Source of the DNA: Neurospora crassa OR74A
Taxonomy: Eukaryota > Ascomycota > Sordariomycetes > Sordariales > Sordariaceae
Assembly (NCBI RefSeq): GCF_000182925.2
Contig: NC_026501.1
Span: forward strand, 1,302,001 to 1,366,000
Direction: 5' to 3'
Length of the DNA stretch: 64,000 nucleotides
Shown: in pieces, positions 1 to 11,485 of the stretch
Layout: each line of letters opens with the position of its first letter
Numbering within the stretch: the stretch's first letter is position 1
Notes under the pieces: model-generated
Database searches by the model: none
The model's input: only the letters and a program-made list of their open reading frames with translations
Told to the model about the DNA's origin: nothing
Made by a program: the position numbers and the translations under genes

Positions 1-2679
1 AGTTTTGAAACATGAAACAAGATGTTCAGGGACCAACGATGACGGTGCGCGACAATGTCGACTAGGTAGTGTAGTGTACACAGTACATATGGGGTGGGGA
101 AGCTCAGGCCACCCAGACCAGCGTCATAGTATCTTGTGTAGTGTATGTATCATCCATGAAATACCGGAACGATGGATCTGTAATGTTTTCTTGATGGTGT
201 GTGTGCGAGCAAGTCGTACACGAGTGGTGTACCATAAGCACTAACAATAATCTAATTCTTGGGTCTCTGAACTGGCCGTCACCAAGCCAACAACGATATC
301 ACAGGAATCACGCGACCATAATATCGCGCAACGTCTTCTTGATCGAGGTTCGCTCGTCAGCTCGCCCAACAGCAGGACGTTGTCGACGCACTCACACCGC
401 CCAAGTGCGAAATCTGACGGGTCAGTTGGTTGCCAGGACAATGGCTTTGAATTGTTGCGTGCCAAGATATGTCTGGCAAATTTCGAATCTGACGTCCACT
501 GGAGCCGCCCGACAAGAGCCACATACGGCATATACAAAGTCGTACGACAGAAGTGAAGCGAGCCGAGGTTGGTGTAGTCATTCTATTCTAGATGGTCCAT
601 CGAAGCTTCGGCCGTCCATTGTCCAATCAACGCGGCCTCCCCCCAAAAAGTGCAAATTCCGCACTCTACCACGTTCATCCTGGTGCGGCCACGGCGACGG
701 CGGCGGACCACAGCTTCGAAAGTCGAGACGCTGTGTTGCCGTTGCAGATGCGCGACAGAAGGACAAGAAGAAAATTCGGAAATTTGGGGGGGTTGCTGTA
801 TGAATATCAAAAGCCGGCCATGAATGGATTTTCCTTGCACGGCGAGAGCGACGAACGGTGCACCATCAAGCACCCGCCCCCCCAGTTCGAGTCCCCCTCG
901 GCTCATCCATGCCGACCCCGACCACGCCCGTTTCTCTCGCCGCCCAGCCTGCCTGCCAGTCCACGCAAAATCTCCAATGAGTATGGCCGCTACAGACGCC
1001 GGGCCAATCCAGTGGTTAGGGTCTGTTCTCGACTGGGGTTTGGGTCTCCCATCTCCATCAGCTAGTTGCCAACCAAGGCAACCCTCATGTCTCATCTGTT
1101 CAGGTTTCATCTCTTTGCCCGACCGTTGATATCCTGCTCGAAAAAAGAAAAGAAAAAAAAGAAGAGAAAAAGAAAAGAGAAAAATGAGTCGAGACACAAC
1201 GAACTGCCTCAGCCGACTAGGGGCATTTTGAGTAAGGATTTTCTTGTCGACTGGGTCGTTCTCAAGTCACCAACGGTCACAGGACACAACATGGCGCAAG
1301 ACGGGGCGGGATTATATCCGTCTGTCGACGTCGGCCTGCAGAGGTACGTCTGCCCGCTGCCGAGCTTCCGAACCAGCCGCCTCTTGTTGTAGTGTGCCCA
1401 GTCGTCGCCAGTGAGCCATTGAGCCGCCAATGCACGCCTTCAAACCCAACCGTATCGCGGCAGTTCAGACGACATCACAAGCTGATGACAATAGTCGCCG
1501 GTAGTGAGGTGACCAAAAGAAGCGGTAAGAACAACATCAGCCGTCCGTGGGTTGCATCCAACGCCATATCATTTGCATCATGCATGCGAAGCCGTTGTGA
1601 AATCCCCACGAGATGAACAAGGCCACCTTTTGTTGGGGTGTTTCAGAGCCTCTTTTTGAACCATCCAGTCATCGTTCGTCCTGACCATGCTGTCTTTTGC
1701 ATCTCATCTCCGGCATCTGTGCAACACATGGCCGCGTATGTCTCTTTGCGGGCATGGAGGCAAATCCGGCTCCCGTGTATGCATCAGATTGTTCTACACC
1801 AATATTACCACTAATACGTATCAACTACCACCACCACCATCTCAACCGCAACGACAAGCAGGAATATCATGGAACTGTGGTGTGGGGTTGCTCGGCCCTG
1901 GTTCATCTCATCAAATCTGTAGTGACACCCTCCCGTCCTTGATGCCATGTATCATCGACCCGCACAGCACGGCAAGTCACCTATTCATGGAAACAACGGG
2001 AATGGCCTCCCACTTTCCCGCTTCCCCATGTTGGCGATGGTATTGAACGTTGGCGGTTTTGCGGTTGGATCCTAGACGGTACCCCCGAACCCCGGCAGGG
2101 CTGAGGCTCGACAAGAACAGAAGAAAAAAGAGATTGGAGTTGAATCACGGCTAGAAGCGACCCCTGCTCACCACATGGCACTTTCCAACGAAACAAGAAT
2201 TTCAACATATGACAGACGGTGAATTTTTCACCCAGGCAGTCCAATTACCTCTGATTTAATGCCCCTTGTGGATATCGTACGAGATAACAACGACCGATCG
2301 GGCTATTCTGACTCGCCGAACCCTGGTATGAGCGAGGATGGCCAATGTTCCACTCTTCATGGATGATGGGTCCTTGTATCCATTGGACCTTGTCTGGAAG
2401 GGGTCCCTCTGGGCACATGCCCTGCCTTTACCAACTATCGTGTGGCCGAGGACGGAAGAGATCTGTTGAGGCCCCAGAAGAAAATGTCCACATCATCTTT
2501 TTCTGTTTCTTTCAACGAGAGATAAATATTTCCCCATCTCGCGCCTTGTCGCTGGCATCACACTACTCTCACTGGTTTTGTCGTCCACCATCTCGCCCTC
2601 GCCCTTGGAGCTCCACCACACCAAAGCCTCCCTCAGGAAAAAAAAAATCAAAAAAATCGCCTGACACTTGTCAACAGTC
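1..2679. other. Intergenic region upstream of the flavohemoglobin gene
   Basis: No convincing gene. Several overlapping open frames on both strands between 200 and 1400 lack recognisable domains and shadow each other. There is a purine-rich A/G tract at about 1140-1185. Just upstream of the flavohemoglobin gene a TATA-like stretch (ATAAATATT near 2522) and pyrimidine-rich DNA, then an A-rich stretch at 2639-2660, look like its promoter and 5' leader. The leader limits are a guess. Confidence 0.6.
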
Positions 2680-3927
2680 ATGGCTCTCACTTACCAACAA
2701 AGTAAGCTCGTCAGAGATACTATACCCGCTCTCAAGGAGCACGGTGAGAGGATAACGAGCATCTTCTACAAGACTATGCTCACCGACCACCCCGAACTCA
2801 ACAACTACTTCAACTCGGTAAACCAGAAGAATGGCAGGCAACCTCGGGCCCTGACGGCCGTCATCTTGGGCTTCGCCTCAAACATTAACCATCTTAGCGA
2901 GCTCGTCCCCAAGTTTGAGCGCATGTGCAACAAGCACTGCTCGTTGGGTATCCAGCCAGAACACTACGAGGTTGTCGGCAAGTATCTCATCCAGGCTTTC
3001 GGCGAGGTTTTGGGCCCCGCGATGACGCCCGAGGTGCAGACGGCATGGACAAAGGCATATTGGATGCTAGCCAAGATGTTGATTGGGCGCGAGGCACAGT
3101 TGTACAGGGACTTTGAGAGCTGGCCCTCATGGCGCCCTTTCAAGATCGACAGGATTGTCAACGAGTGCGATGACCTCTACACCTTCTATCTTGTTCCTCA
3201 GGATGGAAAGAGGTTACCGAAATTCCTACCCGGCCAGTACGTCTCCGTCCAGATCCAGGTCCCTGGTGGCAACCTCCAGTCCAGACAGTATTCCCTCAGT
3301 GAGGCGTGGAGGGAGGATTACTACCGTATCACCATCCGCCGAGACGAGGGCACCGTCTACTCCAACTCAGTTTCCAAGTCCTTCTTCAACCCCGGCATCG
3401 TCTCCAACTACCTTATCGATCAAACTACCGTCGGTTCTATCCTTCAGGTCTCTCACCCGGCTGGCGAGTTTTTCTTGGACGTCCACAACACGAGCACGGT
3501 GCCTCTGGTTCTGATTTCTGCTGGTGTCGGCGTCACTCCCATGGTTTCCATCGCCAACACCGTTATGGAGAGTCAACCCAGTCGCCAAATTGCCTGGATC
3601 CATGGCTGCCGCAAGCATATCCCCTTTGAGGACCACATCAAGACTTTGCGCAAGAAGAATAGCAACTTCCAAACCAAGATCTTCAAGACCGTCATCAACA
3701 GCACTGATCGTCCTGGCGAGACATATGACTACAACGAGCGCATGGACCTGGCCAAGCTCAAGCCCGAGGAGCTCCATCTTCAGCATGGCGGCACTGAGTA
3801 CTTCATCTGCGGCCCGGAGCAGTTCATGGTCAACCAAAAACTCTACCTCATGCAGCAAGGTGTCTCGGCCTCGCGCATCAAATGCGAGATCTTCACCACG
3901 GGCGATTTGGTTACTAAACAGGGATGA
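2680..3927 (+). CDS. fhb: Flavohemoglobin (nitric oxide dioxygenase)
   Basis: This is a complete, intronless gene for a 415-residue flavohemoglobin, which oxidises nitric oxide to nitrate using O2, haem, FAD and NAD(P)H. The ATG at 2680 follows GTC and is the first in frame; upstream codons in the frame are non-ATG. The globin domain (about 1-145) shows the B10 Tyr (Y30), CD1 Phe (F44), E7 Gln (Q54), the proximal His (H86 in NKHCSLGI), Y96 of PEHY and the Glu of GREAQLY. The ferredoxin-reductase part follows: the FAD motif RQYSLS at 202-207, the pyridine-nucleotide motif SAGVGVTPM from about residue 280, and CGPEQF from 377. Length matches the family. There is no targeting signal, so it is probably cytosolic. 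The nearest gene is 2.5 kb away and converges on it. The name rests on family recognition; paralogue assignment would need a tree. Confidence 0.96.
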   Translation: MALTYQQSKLVRDTIPALKEHGERITSIFYKTMLTDHPELNNYFNSVNQKNGRQPRALTAVILGFASNINHLSELVPKFERMCNKHCSLGIQPEHYEVVGKYLIQAFGEVLGPAMTPEVQTAWTKAYWMLAKMLIGREAQLYRDFESWPSWRPFKIDRIVNECDDLYTFYLVPQDGKRLPKFLPGQYVSVQIQVPGGNLQSRQYSLSEAWREDYYRITIRRDEGTVYSNSVSKSFFNPGIVSNYLIDQTTVGSILQVSHPAGEFFLDVHNTSTVPLVLISAGVGVTPMVSIANTVMESQPSRQIAWIHGCRKHIPFEDHIKTLRKKNSNFQTKIFKTVINSTDRPGETYDYNERMDLAKLKPEELHLQHGGTEYFICGPEQFMVNQKLYLMQQGVSASRIKCEIFTTGDLVTKQG

Positions 3928-6487
3928 AGCGCACGGGATCCTGAGGTTCAGGAGATTGATCATGACTTTGTCAGTCCGTCGTCGTGCAATTACCGGCCAA
4001 TGATGCCCTCGCGGTGCGATCCACATCAACATCAACACGACTGTCATCAAAATCAACAATACCGACATATCAAGAAGCTGGGTCTCATAATAGAGACCAT
4101 CGATCAGGAGGAGGAGGCTGGGGACGAAAAGAGGGTGACACATATAAGCAGAGAAGGAGGGGGTGGATGGGAAAATGTGGCGCCTGATCCCCGCAAGGCG
4201 AGAAGGTCTCCATCGCTTTCCACAAAGCTGCCCAAACGGAGAAACCACGCCGCCGTGTCCGGGCTCAGCACAGGCAGCGGCACTCAGAAACTTGCCCCGA
4301 CTCTGCTCAACCCCTCGTCAACAAGGACCCGACGAGACATGACAATACCTCCACCAACAACAACTACGGCGATGCCCGGTATGGGTATGCGCGCCGCGTC
4401 CGGATCGCACGTGCCACGTCAATCATCTGTGTCAACAACAACGGCATGGTCTACCTCAGGACCCAACAGAGGAGGAGGAGGAGGAGGAGAGAAGAGAAGA
4501 AGAGCGTCGATATCGGTGGCGGGAAGCATCAGCACTGGGATAAAGAGGGGATCGGCATCTCTACGGGATAATGTGCATTATTGGGTATCGAGTGCGGTTG
4601 GCGGCGCGGACCATGGTTACCAAAAGATATCATAACCTCATCATCAACAAACTTAAGCATACATGGGAGCGGGAGTGGACAAAACAGGAAAAAGGATGCA
4701 CTGATAGGCGTTGGGACAAGAAAAAAAAAAGTGATACCAAGTAGGATGAATGGGAATTAGGGGGAGGGTTAATTTAGAGTTGAACTTTTGTTTTACGTGT
4801 TTGAGAAATTGAGCGGGCCTTTCTACTATATATGTCTTCTTTGAACTGTACAAACGTTGTAATATCAAGAGTGATTGGGATGGGGGTGAGATGGAACGGG
4901 AGTCGAAAGGAACTTAATGTTCAAATTTCTTAACCTCATTCTGATTTTCCTTTTCACGTCAAGCTTGGACGTGACCAACTGGCATCCATGGAGTCCAGAT
5001 GATGCTTCCTGTCCAAAATTGGACGTCAATCTTTAGCTCTCTCTTTCAGGCAACGGTAGTTCCTTCCCAAGTTTCAACACAGCCAGATGACCGGAAACAG
5101 CGAATGTCTCTATGGATTAGTCCATTGAGCTAGTAGACCAAGCGTTCCCACCGTTACTTACCTGTACCCTTTGACCTTGTCGCTGCCAATCCGAGGTAGT
5201 TCCCGGCCATCACCTCTTTGTGAATTGCGTATATCTTTCACAACTTGAAGATAGCATGCGGGACCAGACTGTAATCTGGACACTAGCATTTAACTCGGTA
5301 TTTCAGGATCCACAACATCCAAAACATCATCATGCGTTCCACGATACCATCTGCCATTTCTAGGGAGGGAATCATCTCACTCTCCTTCCCTTCCCCCCCC
5401 CCCCCAGCAAATGTGTCTCTACCCATCATCAACCACTCATCAACCCCACGACCAAGAACAATCATCTTTTTGATCCAGAAAAAAAGATTAAGCAAACGTT
5501 CAATCCCAACCAAAAACACAATCAACCAAGACCAGAAAAAAAAAAAAAAGCGTCGACCAGACGAAATGCCCGCCAAAGATAGACCGAGCGCTCTTCCCCC
5601 ACGTGAAGCCCAACTTAAGCCCAAGCGCAAACCTTTCCCTCCTCGTCCTCCCCTAAGACCCCTGCCCCAAGAACACCGCCTAACTGGCCTTCTTAAAGTT
5701 TAGAAGCAACTTTTCCATTCCTTACCTACGCTACCTATCGCAGTCGATAGCTACCTACCTGTGGCAAGCAACAAGATGCAGCTGGAGACCAGGAGGGCGA
5801 GTCGTTCACTTGGTCCTCGCTGGCAAATCAGAAGGCTCTCCATTCACACCAGATAACCAAGGGCTTGAGCGACCTGATTTAACGGTGATGAAGGGACTGA
5901 GAATTGAGTGGACTGGATTGAAATGGCGACTAATAGGGAACTGAAGGGAGGGGGTGCTAGGCAACTAGAGGACTAGGGACCAAATAGATTGTTGTGGAAC
6001 GGGGGCATTACAGTTTCAGGGAAAACGGACGGGTATCTGAGAAGTGAATGGACGTGGTTTGGACGCAGTGTAGTTTTTCACGACATGACTGTACCTCTAT
6101 ACAGACCTCGCTAATAATTCACACAATTGGCCTCGATTCACCCGCTTGTCTAACTCCAGCTTTATGCTGCTGTATGCTCTCCACATTTTAGTTTCCATGA
6201 CATAGTGATTGTTTTTATCTTTATCGTAGCGCGCGTGCTGTGTCTCCGCAGATAGACCGCAACCATGTCCTGTCTTCTCCTGATCTTCAACTTCTTACAT
6301 CTCTCCCTGATACCACCACCACCACCACCCCATGAAGTTCTGTATTTCCTTCTTCTTCTTTTCCCTTTTGCTTCACCCAGTTCATCATCATAATCCCCAT
6401 CCACTCCTCAATACACTTCACCTCCCAACCACAGTTACCTACCTACCTACCTACCTTCCTTTAAGCCCGCGCCTCCACTACCAACAC
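3928..6487. other. Intergenic region between two convergent genes
   Basis: Holds the 3' flanks of the flavohemoglobin gene (+) and the low-complexity gene (-). Sequence at 3930-4640 is repetitive in GAGGAGG, ACAACA and CATCAACA words and gives long but domain-free open frames. C-runs and A-runs occur around 5394-5405 and 5528-5540. A 45-codon ATG frame at 5566-5703 is rich in Pro and Lys and has no recognisable feature. No RNA gene seen. Confidence 0.6.
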
Positions 6488-7524
6488 CTACGCTGTAACA
6501 GCCTTCACAACCCCACCCCCTTCCACCCCTCTAACCACCCCCTTCGCCAATCCCAACCGTCGCTCAATCTCCTCCTCGCTCGCCCCCCTCTTCCTCAACT
6601 CAAACACATCCTTGACCATCTGCACCGACAAGAATTCCCGGCCCTGGAAGCTCTTGTCGTTTCTCCCAAACTTATCCATCTCCTCTTCGTATCTGCGCTC
6701 CAAGACTTTACGCGCATCAAGCGCGGTGAGGGTGGCGTTGGATTGCAGAGCGGGGAACGAGGGCGAGAGGAGCGTGGGGATGTTTTCCTTTTGGGGGGCT
6801 TGTTGTTGTTGTGCGTGAGGTTGAGATTGAGATTGAGATTGAGATTGAGACTGAGAAGGGGGCAACAGTCGCCTGGAAGGAGGAAACTGGTGGGACTGAA
6901 GGAATTGGGAAGAAGAGGAGGAGGAAGAGGAGGAGGAAGAGGACTGCGGAAGGTGCTGTGATTGAAGCTGAGGTTGAGGATGGACGGAGACGGTGGACGA
7001 CGGCGAGTGGATGGGGTTGGGCTGGACGGTGGCGGAGAGTTGGCGGAGACGGGCGGCGAAGGCGGGGTCGCCGATTGCGTCGAGGGGAGAACCTGATCCT
7101 GTTGAAGGAGATGGGAATGAGGAGGTTGTTGTTGTTGATGATGATGATGATGATGTCCTTGTAGGTGGTTGTTGATGGTGGTGGTGGTGCTGGTGACCGT
7201 GGTGAAGCTGATCTTGAGTCGGCGTCGCTGCTGCTGCTGCTGCTGCTGCGGGGTTGGGCGTGGTTAGGTCATTTCGTTCGTGAGTAACTCATAGAGCAAG
7301 GGCTAGAATTATGAAGGACACGGTTTGGATTATTCACCTTCTTCATAGGTATTTGATGAAGCTGAATCCATCTGCGACTGCGACGGGGCCTCCTGTCCCC
7401 CGTTTACGCGAGGAGGGGGAGCTCTTGGTGCGGCAGCGGCGCCAGAACGCGACGCGGCGGCGACAGAGGCGGCTGTCGCATTTCTAGGTAATTTGCGCGC
7501 AACCTTTGAGGATCCCGCACCCAT
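6488..7524 (-). CDS. Low-complexity protein with N-myristoylation-like start and C-terminal helix-turn-helix-like region
   Basis: This is a two-exon gene by my reading: exon 1 is 7524-7338, the intron 7337-7246 (GTGAAT donor, CTAAC branch site, CCGCAG acceptor), and exon 2 is 7245-6488, giving 314 residues. Protein start MGAGSSKVARKLP carries Gly2 and Ser6, the pattern of an N-myristoylated, membrane-associated protein. Then come poly-Ala, a His/Gln-rich stretch, a Ser/Thr run, a conserved-looking DAIGDPAFAARLR segment, a 12-Ser run, a Ser-Gln dipeptide repeat and a Gln run. The last ~70 residues (ERRYEEEMDKFGR, GREFLSVQMVKDVFELRKRG, ASEEEIERRLGLAKGVV) look helical with a helix-turn-helix-like end, similar to small uncharacterised fungal proteins starting MGxxxSK. 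No function is proposed. Start choice is firm because the upstream in-frame codon is GTG. The acceptor lies in a CAG run, so neighbouring CAGs could also be used. Confidence 0.75.
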
Positions 7525-9519
7525 TTTCACTAGAACTTTCGAGACGGACGGACTTTTGGAGTGGTGGTTTACACACTAGTTGTTGATGCTCACAGTCAGG
7601 ACGGTCGGAGTTGATGTGTCGTCATTCAGATGGAGACAGGGGTATGCTTGAACCTACTTTGACCTGAGGGTTATCTGAGGGAGCTTCGCCGCATTGTCTT
7701 GGCGTTCATGTTTGAATTGTAGACGAGGTTTCATATCGCCAAATTGTCTCTTTTTTACTTCTACTGAAGAGAACTGGGTAGTATATGGCTTCAGTGGTTT
7801 GTTCAAGAGCTGGGGAATAGTGACATTTCTCTAAGTATCGCGACGTTTGCAACGAGAATTCCGTCAACCTCGCATGACCCTGACCGCTTGCCTTTCTTAC
7901 CCCTAACCCTACATCTCCTCCTCCCAAGCTTTACACTATACCACAGAAGGAGAGCTCCCGGATTCGGTTCACTTACAAAGTCTACTCCGAAATCGGGCTC
8001 ACTCGGCCTGTAAGAACCTGGCAGGCCGTTTTGATATTCTCAGAGAAATTGACCCGAAATCAAGTCTGAGCCTGATTGATAACTCCACGTCTCTCCTCAG
8101 AAGCCGTACATAGCTTATGGATCCTCAGCAATTGATATCCAAAGAAAAGCGGTCGGTAGCTGATCTGGCTGAGGCTCAAATGCATGAACGACTGCTTCCG
8201 TCGACTTCTTCACTTCAGATATTATAACCTTGGTGGAGACAGACTGCAAGCATGTCTTGAAACGCCAATTGTTTGCATGTCTGTCTATGGTACGGAACGT
8301 TACCCGCCCAAACGGCGTTCCGATCGACTCTTGGGACTAATGTATCCACCACACTTCAGGGACGAGTTACCGAGATGTTGGAAAGCTTCCCCACGTGGCA
8401 GTTTGCTGAGGGTTCTAGTGCAACATTCGACTGCTTGACCATCTGCTTCAAACAGACGAAAGATTGGAAACAGTACTCAATGAAGCCCATGACATGTTAG
8501 CAAACACATCAGTGGCATATGACAATGGAGCCTCTTAAACAACAACAAACTGTAGGTTCCGCGTGTAAGTGTCTCCCATCGCGTGTCCGCCCGTAGGCCG
8601 TACCACGCCGGCAGTGGAAATCAAGTTCCACTTGACTACCAGACTAAAAGGAGCCGACTACCGTGGATTGCTGAGGGCAGAAAGGAAAGAAGCCTGGCTG
8701 GGAAGAGTCGAGATAAGTATTTTGGGGATGAGAGTAGGGTCTCTTGTTTTCAATTTTTCAGTCTTGTCCAGTCCCATGTCGCGATGCCATGGCGTGGGGA
8801 ATATTGGGCAGTTGGGGGAGTTGAACAAGGAATGGGTGTTAAGAACACCGACGTGGCCCCACCACAAACCATCACGCAATAGCGACCGTGGGAGGTTGGG
8901 GCAGGGCTAGAACGGTAGCCAAGTGGTCTTAAGAACGACCCATACGCCGTTGATATCGCTGTCCGTGAGCCGTGGATAGCGCCGTGTACCCCACGGAAAC
9001 AGTTCCGAAACTTGATCGGATGCCGGTCCATGTCGAGCGATAAGACGCATGGAGCCTTTACCTCTCCGGGCCGAGCTGAAGACAAGAAGATGTGAAATTG
9101 GGCAGTGCTGTCCGGGTCTTTTGAATTTTACCTGACAGCATCAATTCTATTGACAAAGGAGATGGCGTTGTATTGTCCGTGGTTGACGGCGATTGATCTC
9201 GCAATAGACTCGGATATGATGGGCGTGGAAGGAACTTGGTGCGGGTTGTGTGACTCAGGGTATGATCTACTGCGATTTCTTTTTGGCGTCTTCACCGGCT
9301 GAAAATGGCTGCGGAAAATCATCGGTGTTTCCGAAATTTTATAGAATCGCCCCGCTTGTTAACCTACCTTTCAGCCAACCAGCGCTTTCAACCACTGCTT
9401 GACCAGAAAGTGGTGAAGTTCAAGTTAGAGGGACTGAATGCGCTCAACGCATGCAATCCGCCCCACCACAACGATGAAATCGCCATTTCCATAGAAGAAC
9501 ACCAAAGAGTATCGCATCC

Positions 9520-9650
9520 TGGTGGAAAAGCCTAAAGTACCTTTTCCACGGTGGTTTAAACCCTAAGAATGACTTTAAATCACACCTTTGGGTAGGCAAT
9601 CAACTCAATGAAGTCCACAGGATAACTGATGTGGCCTACCAAAGCTTAAT
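9520..9650. repeat. Pair of imperfect inverted repeats
   Basis: Two foldback pairs lie close together. GTGGAAAAG near 9520 faces CTTTTCCAC about 10 bases on. CTTTGGGTAGGC near 9587 faces GCCTACCAAAG about 40 bases on, with one bulged G. Immediately downstream, near 9677-9695, the word GTCAGGGACC is repeated in tandem. No terminal duplication was found, so this may be only a decayed foldback element or chance structure. Confidence 0.35.
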
Positions 9651-11413
9651 CGACTTTAGGACTCCGTGCCTGTCTGTCAGGGACCGTCAGGGACCGCTAC
9701 CTAGTTGCCTTTAGGAGGTTACGGCCAAGCGAGTTTCGGTGGGATTGCCCCAAACTGCCCGGCACGATGGCGGGGGCGGACCTTGGCGAGATCCACTACA
9801 ACAGATTCGTCATCCTCGATTTTCACACAGAGTCCACCTCAAAGTGTCAACAACAAGTGTCCACACTGACTGTGTGAAACGAAACCAAAAAGGTCATTCA
9901 GTGGAAGCGATGACAGGAGCATGATGATGTTGTCCTTTTGTGGATATATTGTAAGTCATACGTCAAACTCAAAGTGACTTGCTATACCTGGACCTCCCGG
10001 TCTGGAGAAGAAAAGCGTCGATCGGGTCTTTGGACTGTACCTGTTTCAATCGTCAATTAGAAAACAATCGGACTAAGGACAAGCACTTGGCGTACCCATT
10101 CCACACGTGGTGTTCGTTGCGCTATGCTGCTGCCCGGTCAGAGTTCGTTGAATTTGTCAAGGTGCAAACCATTCGCCAGCGCCTTCATTCGTCGGCTGCT
10201 TGCCACATGTAATTGTTATAAGCACGGAAATGCGGCCTATAAGCCGTCATATCCAATGAGAATGTGGGCTTGAGTCCCGTCTCCAGCCATCCCGCGGCCC
10301 CGCAGTTTGACGCAGCGTTGCAGCGCAAGCCAGGCTTTGCAGGGCACTATCAAAATCTTTCGCGCCATTCAGTTCCCATTTCAATCGTCGATGTTACGGG
10401 GGAAAGAGCAGAGCGGCGCTGAATCCCCGCTTCGACACACGACTCCTCAGTTTACCTACCTACACTACCTAACAGTTCCGCCACCGTCAATGTTGCTTCA
10501 TCTTACTATCTTACCTACCTGTAGGTACCTCTGCGCGTCTATTGTCTCTCTTGAAACCACCCGAACGAAGGGGCTGTTCATCCATCTTCAGCATCACGCG
10601 GCATTACACTGGACGGGCACGCCAGAGGCACCGTCCGGGCACCAGCCAGTGACCGTGCATGCATATCTGATATGTACCTCCTCTGAATACTACATATACC
10701 TCTACCTACCTCTCCCATAATACACCATTACAACACAATTCGGTAATCCACATTCGCAGCAACTGGTGTCTTGGCTTTGGCAATCACACAACTGAAGACA
10801 TTGGCCTGTTGTGCCTCAGCTGTGACTCTTATTAACTGCTTGGCTAAGCAGTGGTTTGACCGGCGACCCCATCGCCAAACCTGATTGGGCCGATTCGACT
10901 GGGTCCGGGTCTGCATTGGTCTGCAAGGCTACCTAGAGAGGTAGCAGCAGCTGCGGAAGACGGAAGACGGGACAGAACAGGAAGAGCTCTCTCTGCCAGG
11001 TACCTTACACTACCCATCGCCAGTGCCGCCATCAACCTTAAACACGCCGGGCGTCCCCCCAACTTCCCGATCTCGGATTCCCAATTTCTTCACCATCACC
11101 CTCGACCACCGCCCATCGGCCCATATCGCCCATCGCCCCATCGCGACACCGGACCACCACTACGACGCCTGCCCGGATACCGTACCGGATCATCGGGTCG
11201 CCCCATCACGCGACCACCGCGCCGCCCTGGACGTCTACCGACCCGTTGACGCCACCGGTCCGCCCAGTTTTTCCTCCGATCGATTGACTACTGCCGTGTG
11301 CCGCCCCGGCTGCCACTCCCGTGTTTTGATACGGTTCGGCCATAGGAGCATTTGGCCAGTGAGACCACTTTAGCTCCGAGGACTTTGTACCACAACACCA
11401 GCACACACACCTC

Positions 11414-11443
11414 TATACTATACTATACTATACTATACTATAC
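11414..11443. repeat. Pentanucleotide microsatellite (TATAC)6
   Basis: Six perfect tandem TATAC units in the presumed 5' leader of the Zn2Cys6 transcription factor, 43 bases upstream of its start codon. Length variation here could alter the leader, but that is inference. Confidence 0.9.
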
Positions 11444-11485
11444 CATACAGTCTTCAGTTCTCTCCGTCTCTGCTATTTGATTACC

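Larger units (their letters stand above)
7525..11485. other. Intergenic region between divergent genes
   Basis: About 4 kb between two divergently transcribed genes, so it should carry both promoters. No coding frame of more than about 115 codons and none with a recognisable domain. It contains inverted repeats at 9520-9650 and a pentanucleotide repeat next to the transcription factor start (both listed separately), plus CTACC/TACCT runs near 10455-10530. The part from about 10990 to 11485 is C-rich and probably the 5' leader of the transcription factor gene. Confidence 0.6.

Noticed and set aside
592-1197. Overlapping frames of 150-200 codons on both strands
   Set aside because: They shadow each other, are rich in Arg/Pro from GC-rich DNA and show no motif or splice continuation.
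3367-4248. 293-codon minus-strand frame overlapping the flavohemoglobin gene
   Set aside because: It is antisense to a clearly conserved protein and arises from its codon bias; its translation has no domain.
5566-5703. 45-codon ATG frame rich in Pro and Lys
   Set aside because: Too short and low in complexity, with no domain or plausible downstream exon.
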